NCBI RefSeq assembly: GCF_000204055.1
Contig: NW_006768812.1
Span: 124,001-188,000 of the forward strand
DNA: 64,000 bases
Reading direction: 5' to 3'
From: Melampsora larici-populina 98AG31
Lineage: Eukaryota; Basidiomycota; Pucciniomycetes; Pucciniales; Melampsoraceae
Each line of letters begins with the position of its first letter. Positions within the stretch are counted from its first letter, which is position 1. Shown in pieces: positions 55,913 through 64,000 of this stretch. Made by a program: the position numbers and the translations under genes. A model generated the notes under the pieces. It was not told the origin of the DNA. It ran no database searches and saw nothing but the letters and a program-made list of their open reading frames with translations.

Positions 55913-58900
55913 CAACACTGAGATAGCAGCGCAACGCCACGCTAACTGGCAAGTTGCGTGCTGCGTAGCGTTATGAGTTATCGGGGAATTTCCCTCGGCG
56001 ATAACGTACCTCCCGAGAGTTACACTATCTAGATAGCGTAACTCGTGTGTTTATCAGGCGCTATCGGCAGTCTGATGCGCGGCGATAAGCGTTACGTTAT
56101 CGCTACGGCTGCGCGCTATCGTTGTCAAAAAAAATCGACGAGACACCCAAAAAAACCAAGAAGCACCACCTAAAATTCCCATTATAATCATCAAGCTATA
56201 TTAACTATGACAACTAAATGTGACAAAATGAAATGAAACAGAAAAACATTGAAAATAAAAATCAAAATAAATCATAAGAAATCCTTGACTCTAACAAACT
56301 CGGCAACACTGCAGAATTCATCACCCAAAGGCACCATTTCCACTAGCCACATATGAGTTGAGACCGAGCGTTCGATGGTAATAGGCGCAAGACCGCCTCG
56401 GCTGGCTGAACACACATCAGCCGCTGCCGAGAATGTGCGCTCCGGCCCTGCTGAAGAGCCTGAACACGCCAGATAATCGCGTGCCATGAGGGCAATGATT
56501 GGAAATCGGCTGCAATTCACCTGGATTCCGCAAAGCAAAAGCGAGATGAGATGAGGTATTGTGGGGAAATCAAGAAACATCAGTTGACTCACAGACCACC
56601 AACGCAGCGATTCATTTGGATCATCACGTTTGTATTCGGGCTCTTTCATACGAACAGCACCTTGAATGTAATCTTTCACCTGCGAGTCATCCCCGAGGTC
56701 TTCGTCTTCGTCTTCGTTGTCGCTGTACAAGTCAAACATTGTTGAGCTTGATGGAGGACGAGAGCTATCTTCTTTGTCCATAGCAGCAGTTGATGTCCTC
56801 TTCTGGTTTGATTTAAGCTGGTAATCCTTGAATATTCTATTAAAAGTGTGTTCTGCATTAATGTATGTCGATGAAGTCTTTTCAAAGAATCGCTCGAAGA
56901 ATTTGAGTCGAAAGGCAGGGTGGCACAGTGTAGCCATCACAAGGGTTTCACAACCAAGGGCCTCGTCCAAGTAGATTTGTAGCTTTGAGATCATGGCAGC
57001 CAGCATTGGGTAAAGGGCATCGGTGTGCGACAGTTTCGATTCCCGAGATCGCAACTTCGCTCGTAGTTCGACATATTGAGGGATCACCATTGCCCCCGTG
57101 GGACTATTCCCTTCCATCTGTTTGGTTATGGACAGAAACGGCTGGAAGAATATTCATCTGTGAGACTCAAATTGAAGAAGGACATGAGAAAACACGAGAT
57201 GGAACAAGATACTTACCTCAAGCTCGGTATTGAGTTCCTGAACCAAGGCCCATTCGGATGGGCTTATAGTGATCTCATGGAAGTAGCCATGAGATTTACC
57301 ATCCTTGCGAGGTCGTTTAAACTTGGAACGTACACGTTCGAGGTCCTCCTTTAACAGCTGGTCTATCACCTGTAGTTAAATCAAAAACGTGAAAATATTT
57401 GTTAGATTGAATGTCGACCGAAGGGAAACAAAGGGATTATTTGAGTAAGAAATTTACCTCGCGTGCCAACCATGCCTTATGACGGCTAATATACTTTATA
57501 TTCCATCGTATTCCGTAGCCAGCAATGAGTGAACCAAGTGATAAACCACAAGCCTTCATAACTCGTTGGAATTCATTCCGCCATGATGAGGAGCGTGTGA
57601 TACGCCGTATCACAAAGTCGAGCTGGGATAGAGCACAGGTGATGTTAATGAGCAATGATCAAAGTACATACAAGTCAAGGAAGGAAAAATCACCTTTTCT
57701 AAAATGTAGTTCAGTTTATTTGCTTCCCTTCGATGAGTTGGGGCAACATCATCACCCATTAGCAGGGAGTTCGCTGCGTCCTTGGCATCGGCGGCGTCCC
57801 AATCCTGCTCATCGTCAACTGCTGCATCTGCTAAGGTCGCTTCCAATCGATCCACCAAATTACTTGAGTCTTCTTCTTCTAACTCTTGAAGGTTGTGTTT
57901 GACATCTGAATTTGTTTCTTCAGTAGGCTCGGGGGCAGTTGGAACATCAGCCACCTCCACAACAGGTCCATCACCAGCTTGTGAGTCTTCAGGCTCTTCT
58001 TCTTCAACTACAGTGGTGCAAACGGCAGGAAATTGTCCTCGATTGGCAGTCTTGGCCTTGCGAGGTGGAGGTGTCTTGAGACCAAGAGCCGCCAATCCGG
58101 ATCCAACGATGAGGGCAAGTTTGTGGCAGAAGCAGAAGATGTGCATCTTCTCGGGATCCCAGGAATAGTTGGAATTTGAACTAGAATGCTTGGTAAACTG
58201 CCGATGTAATTCTGTGGCCATTGTCTTGTTATTCGAACCCGAGTCAGTTGTCTGGCTAAGCAGGTGTGATCCAAAAAGAAACAATTAGTAAATGATATGA
58301 GTAGGATAAGAATGAGTTTGAGGGAATAAAATAATGATAAAGTGAACTTATCTTATCAACAAGATCATGCTTGATCAAGACATTAGCCAAAGGTTCCGCT
58401 AACCAAACACCTCGGTGCTCCCAGGCTACTACCTTCAGTGTAAGATGTCGAGATACATACTTCCATGTTGAATCGATGAAAGTTACATTCGCCCCGATGA
58501 ATCTGTGTCGGTTGCCTTTTGAAGCCCACACGTCATGCTGCATCGAGAATTTCGAGTCCAATCCCTATATAATTAGTATCGATAAATAATCAGTATTGTT
58601 CTGTGTTTTAAAAAATATAAATGAATTAATACATACCTTTAATTCATTGAAAACTTGTGCTTTCATGGACAAGTTGAGGCGTTTTGCCTCAAGCGCTGCC
58701 CAATGCCTGCCATAGAGCTTGGCTTCTGGGCGAATGTAATTTATACAGGCACGAAGCCATGGATCTTGAAGTCGAGACCACGGCAAGGATTGACGAACCA
58801 GCCATATGCACATACCCTGATTGAAAGTTAGATTGTCATACTTTGATACCTTGGTTTTTGTGACGAATGCATCAAGTGGTCCGTTCTTCTTGCGTTCAGC

Positions 58901-60316
58901 CTCTTCTCGGGCAAGTACTTCGGCCACTGAAGGGGGAATGTCGAATCCTTGAGCTTTTGCTTGGAGTCGGCCTGGGCAGCCAACGGTTGAACGACCAGCT
59001 TGAGTTGATCCATCTCGATGGGCCTTCAGATTGCCATGTGGGTTGCTGTGACTGATTCGAACCGGGTTGGATTTGTCCCGGGAGCAAAACTTGCAGGGAT
59101 AACCCAATGGTCTTAGCGACCGATCCTAAGGGGAGAATATGTAGTTTAGATGTGTGGTCTGTGGTTGATTATGGAAGGAAAAAAGTGATAAAAGAAAAGT
59201 AAACTTACATTGTCTGGCTTGCTGTGAAAAGGTGGGTCGTAGTAGTTTACTAGTGCTGCGTTTTCATCGTTCTTGTCGATCTCATTGTGTTTCCTTTTCC
59301 TTTTCGGAACTCGGCTATTTTCTTCGTCGGAATCAGCTACAATGATCGCTTTGGTGACCTGCTTGGAAGAGATCTGCGAGATTCAAGAAGTCAGTGTGGG
59401 GCAAAGAGAGATATGGAAAGATGGTGAGTCAAAATCTTACTTCGTTGTCCGTGGTGGTCTTCTTTGTATTATCAGTCTTGTTTTTTTTTGACTTCTTTGC
59501 AGGTGGTTTGACAATTTGAGGAGAATCACTTGAAGATTCCTCGCCTGTGTCTGCCTCGTCAGCTGATTCAACGACTGTAGCTTTGCTCTGCTTCGAGGTC
59601 GGTTTAGGTGCATGCTCGACTGAAACTCTGCGTCGACCGTCAGGACAGGGAGAAACCATGCCAGGATTGGAAACAGAAGTGCGATTCCTTTGTGATGATC
59701 GACTAGGAGTAGTGGTCGAGGTAACACGCTGGGATGAGGAGAAGCTGATTTGGGATTGTGAACTTGTAGAAGGCATGACCGATAACTGAGGAAGATACAG
59801 TTGAACATCTGGACAAAGATACCAACAAAGAAATGACGAGTGGGATCAATCATGATGATATTGCTTGTAGAAAAGGATTGAGTAAAACTAAAATGAAGGA
59901 AAAGATTGATTGGAAGAGTTTGAAGAGGGGAGTGAGATGACTTTGGACTTACTGGCAATACATATAGCTCCATCATGAGGTCGTGCTTCTGGTGCCTCTT
60001 CCCCTTGCGTCAATCCTGGAACACGTTCAATCTCGATTCGATGGTGATGGCGTTGTACATGAGCTAGATTGGGCGAGGGCCACCCTTATCCAGAAGCGCT
60101 AAACCGTTACGGTCACGGGTTACGGGGCGGATGCGTAACTATAAGAAAAAAGGACCGTTAACCTGGGGTGCTAACGTAACTCCTCTGAAAAAAAACCGTT
60201 ACAAGGACCTGGCAGCGTAACTCACTTGGCCGGCGCAGCGCTATCGGATAGAGATACGGATAAAGCTACGCTATCTCTACGTTAGCGCTAAAAGGAGCGC
60301 TGCTGACTCGGTGTTG
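55913..60316 (-). mobile_element. hAT DNA transposon (4.4 kb, looks complete)
   Basis: The ends are CAACACTGAGATAGCAGCGC on the left and CAACACCGAGTCAGCAGCGC inverted on the right. CTCTAGG flanks both (55906-55912, 60317-60323), a 7-bp match within the 8-bp duplication usual for hAT. Both subterminal regions are rich in GCGATAACG, AGCGTAAC and GCTATCG-type motifs, likely transposase-binding sites. One minus-strand transposase gene lies between. Confidence 0.85.
56272..59776 (-). CDS. hAT transposase with BED-type zinc finger
   Basis: Multi-exon minus-strand gene. The N-terminal exons (59776-59440, about 59375-59212) are Ser-rich and basic (KKSKKNK, VPKRKRKHN), suggesting nuclear targeting. 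A BED-like finger follows near 59100 (PCKFCSRD ... HGNLKAHRD). The core includes LDSKFSMQHDVWAS, NVTFIDSTWKYVSRHLTLK, TTDSGSNNKTMATELHRQF and HIFCFCHKLALIV, then an acidic insert and a block ending IRWNIKYISRHKAWL. The final exons hold the hAT dimerisation motif (SGSSAGPERTFSAAADVCS, then RGGLAPITIERSVSTHMWL). Stop at 56272. No disabling change was noticed, so the gene may be functional. I did not verify every splice join. Confidence 0.85.
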
Positions 60317-60646
60317 CTCTAGGTGGTTTTTTTTGATTACCGTAGTTTTCAATAAATATGTTGCTCATGGTTCTTTTTGTTAAGGGTTCCAAGCTTTGTG
60401 GTTGATCATTTTTAGTAGTACAATTAGATGATAGTTTACAACTTAATTGAATCAAGTTGAGCCAGCTTTGAATACTATTGAATACTACTTGTAGGTTGTA
60501 AGCTGTAACATAACATACCCTTCTTTTTCTCAATCTGGTTGTACTTTAGCAGTGTCACCAGTTTTGATTAAAACCATTCAACTGTGAGTAGGCTTGGTTC
60601 CTTGCTCAACAAAAAAATGCTGACAAAGATCTTTGAAACTATAACT

Positions 60647-60903
60647 GTATGTACTCAAGGCTGCCACTATACTATACTCTGGATCTGAAATATACTGCAG
60701 ACTCAGTATGTTTAGAAAAACTTGTCAAGAACTTGCATGGGTGTCTTCCAGGTATATTTGGTAAATCCAAATAAACTGGGTATATTTTTCATTGTAGTCT
60801 AAGTACAATGATATATGTACTCTTATAATTCTTATAATTCTCAGTAGTATAGTTGAAAGACACTATACCAACAGTATAATATATAGTGGCAACCTTGATG
60901 TAC
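60647..60903. mobile_element. Inverted-repeat MITE (about 257 bp)
   Basis: TACTCAAGGCTGCCACTATA on the left matches the inverse of TATAGTGGCAACCTTGATGTA (first 20: TATAGTGGCAACCTTGATGT) on the right. ACTATACT-type blocks extend the arms. Borders are uncertain by a few bases. Confidence 0.55.
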
Positions 60904-61294
60904 TATACTTGAAGATGTATTTGGAGTTGGGATTGAGTAAATAGTAGGTTTATGAGATGTTAGATGTTGAATGTTTCATAGAAGGATGAATGTGGTTGTC
61001 TGTGGTTTTTTGTGTGGAAAGATTGGAGTTTGAAGTTATTTGATTATGATCTTGGATTACTTTTTTTGGTTTAATAAATAGAGATCAAGTTGATTGATTT
61101 TTTAAGGATTTCTAGAAATAATTGAAGTGATTATGAAGAACTTAAGCTCAACTCAGCCTCCCTTTCTTCCAACGCAGCCACATCTTAACTTAACCAGGTC
61201 CCTCCTCAAACCGTGCGTGTCCTACGGAGCTTGCGGCGGGGGATGTCCCTGCAGTGGTGGGGCTTGTTTTAAGCTAGGGCCATGTTCACTCTTG

Positions 61295-61790
61295 AAGCTT
61301 TGGGGCTTATACCCTCTTATACCCCAAGCTTGGCCTGAGACCAGCACTGGCAGGAGTTCAACCAATTTTGCTTGAAATCCCTTTTTGAGGGCTCTGAACA
61401 TTGTCAAAGCTTGCAATATTGTTCAGCAGGGCTTCTTCAAGTTCTTCTGCTTCTCCTCATATGATTTTTAGCCTGTCACAAATTCTAGATCTCGAGGAAA
61501 TCGGATTTTAGTACCAAGTGATTTCAACCGGTTCAGCACACATGTTGTAGGCCCTTGCGCGCTGAGTATGACCCAGATTTACAAGAACTCAGCAGCTCAA
61601 ATTTGTCAATTTCTCAAGTAAAGTGGTGCTAAGTGCGACCTAAGCCTCAAGGCTTGTAAGAACCCATGCTCAAATTATTGCAAGATTTCTTAGACCTCAG
61701 AAAAGGATTTCAAGCAAAGTTGCTTAAAACTCCTGCTGGTCTCAGTAATCTCAGGCCAAAGTCCGGGTATAAGCCCTAAGCCCTAACCCC
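61295..61790. mobile_element. Foldback element
   Basis: The arms 61295-61390 and 61695-61790 are inverted copies. Shared blocks are GGGCTTATACCC, TTGGCCTGAGA, GCAGGAGTT and TTTGCTTGAAATCC. The right end CCCTAACCCCCT is also found at about 9889-9900, next to the Harbinger-like element, suggesting a relative there. No ORF. Confidence 0.55.
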
Positions 61791-62124
61791 CTGTTGGAGA
61801 GCAGACGTGGCCGCATCATAAAAGGGGCTTAGTTAGAACTTAGGTTTATGAAGAACAATTGGATTCTGATTCCTTTGTTTGAGTTATATGCATAATCGAT
61901 CATGTGATGAATCCAAAAGGTGACCGAGGGTTCGGAAATGAATGATGTGTAATGACTTGATATACATAGTCTTAAGGTAGACTTAAATATTAAGACTTAA
62001 ATGGAATTTCAAGTTTAATTTAAGTTTCAAGTCGTAGTCTCCTGTTGACCGAATGAGTCAGATTGATTTGTGTTTCTCTTGATTACCATCCAATTCGATT
62101 TATCAAAAACCACCCAACCAATCC

Positions 62125-62145
62125 ATCCATCCATCCATCCATCAA
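62125..62145. repeat. CCAT microsatellite in the ATG8 leader
   Basis: Four to five tandem copies of CCAT lie about 60-80 bases before the ATG8 start codon. A second CCAT run followed by a CT-rich tract lies in the first intron (62247-62281). Confidence 0.7.
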
Positions 62146-62204
62146 TCCTTTATCAATTCAAAACCAACGATCCATTCTCAATTCGTATCAATCAAATCAC
62201 CAAG

Positions 62205-63022
<818 letters not shown>

Positions 63023-64000
63023 ACCGATGATCCTATTGCGTTCTTTTTTTTAATTTCAACCAACTTCTTATGCTTTTTTCATATCCCACACTAAACTTTT
63101 AAAAACACCTAACCGCCAAACCAAACCAAGTTGTTGTGATTCTTTTTTTCCCCATTTTTTTGTTTTCTTTTTTGCGTCGTGTTGTGTGTTAGTAAAATTG
63201 ATAGTTTTTTTTCTTTGTGACGGAGTGAAAGAGAGAGAAAGAGAGAGAGTTGGATACATGGATTAGACTGTTGCATGAACCGAAGCTCCGTGTAGGAGTT
63301 TTTGGATTTGTTTTTTTGTTCCTTTTTGCTTTACTGTTTATGTAATAAGATAGTGACTGATGTGAACGTGAATAACTTGATCGCTTGAACTTTTCACAAA
63401 GAACGAGTGGATTATGATTTTTTATATTCATGCATTTATTTGAGGAACTTTAACGTGTGAAACGTCCTATCAGAGTGAGAGGAAACAAGTGGACTTTAAA
63501 GTAAAGAAAAGTAAACATGTTCATGGTAAATCAAACTCAATTGAATTGACCTTGTATCCAAACTTGATGCAAAGGGTGATCATCATCTTGATTACTTTCT
63601 TGAGAAGAATAATTGATGACTTAACATATTAGATCAAGATACAGTCAATCAAATCAATTAAAATAGACTTCAACACTTTTCTTAAATCTTTTTGGGTAAC
63701 ATCAAACCAATCTAAAATGATAATCTATTGTTAAACCCAACAATGAAAGATGCATAGTTACTTCTGAATCTTGTCATATTATCATTTATTTACAATATCT
63801 TAAACAGAATTGAGGGAAAAAAGGAAAAAAAAGGAAAACTTGAAATAGATTGGTTGAGATCAAGCAATGGCACAAATTTCAAATCGTGAAGAAATGAAAA
63901 TAATGTTTTATATTTGCTTTAGCATGTGATTTGAAACATTCTGATCATACTAATTCATAGGCTATAAGATGTAGGAAGAGAAAACAAAAAAAATATAGAA
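63023..64000. other. Downstream region of ATG8
   Basis: T-rich 3' UTR and AT-rich intergenic sequence. No further gene is supported before the window ends. Confidence 0.5.

Noticed and set aside
61750..61800. CCCTAA-type strings as interstitial telomere repeat.
   Set aside because: Only two imperfect units occur, and they belong to the arm of a foldback element.

Overview
The window looks like a transposon-rich piece of a rust fungus genome (Pucciniales, probably Puccinia or a close relative). The reasons are short spliceosomal introns in every recognisable gene, an A+T-rich base composition, fungal autophagy genes, and a mix of KDZ, MULE-like (WRKY-GCM1 zinc finger), hAT, Ty3/Gypsy chromovirus, Helitron and foldback elements. 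Species assignment is inference. No rRNA, tRNA or CRISPR was seen. There is one 100-N assembly gap (36845-36944).

Two ordinary host genes are well resolved, both on the + strand. One is a type II membrane glycosyltransferase with a DXD motif (seven exons, 53369-55325, 479 codons). The other is ATG8 (six exons, 62205-63022, 128 codons, processing glycine at residue 116). A third host gene, ATG4, the protease that processes Atg8, survives only as a decayed minus-strand relic (31480-31880) beside a KDZ transposon.

Layout. 93-6434 is a decaying minus-strand transposase-like locus cut by a CACTA-type foldback element (1257-2376, TSD TTA) whose removal restores the reading frame. 6942-7995 is an unknown multi-exon minus-strand gene with repeated KD motifs. 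8610-17969 is a Ty3/Gypsy chromovirus split by a 6.1-kb Helitron-like insertion (8996-15086). That insertion carries multi-exon fragments of a dynactin p150/NIP100-type gene and a nested Harbinger-like element. 17970-21950 holds solo LTR and MITE material. 21952-27409 is a 5.5-kb MULE-like element with 0.23-kb terminal inverted repeats; its one gene joins a WRKY-GCM1 zinc finger, a DDE transposase core and a USP-like peptidase domain. 28795 marks a second Helitron end of the same family. 32195-38942 is a KDZ element with an intact 662-codon transposase and a minus-strand accessory gene broken by the assembly gap. 40880-52530 holds dispersed repeats, a multi-pass membrane protein candidate (minus), several palindromic MITEs and a Gypsy 3' fragment with LTR. 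55913-60316 is a complete-looking hAT element.

Most of the DNA is therefore layered insertions, and several insertion histories can be read exactly from restored frames and target-site duplications. Intron-exon borders were read by eye from GT/AG sites and frame; no alignment or expression data were available.
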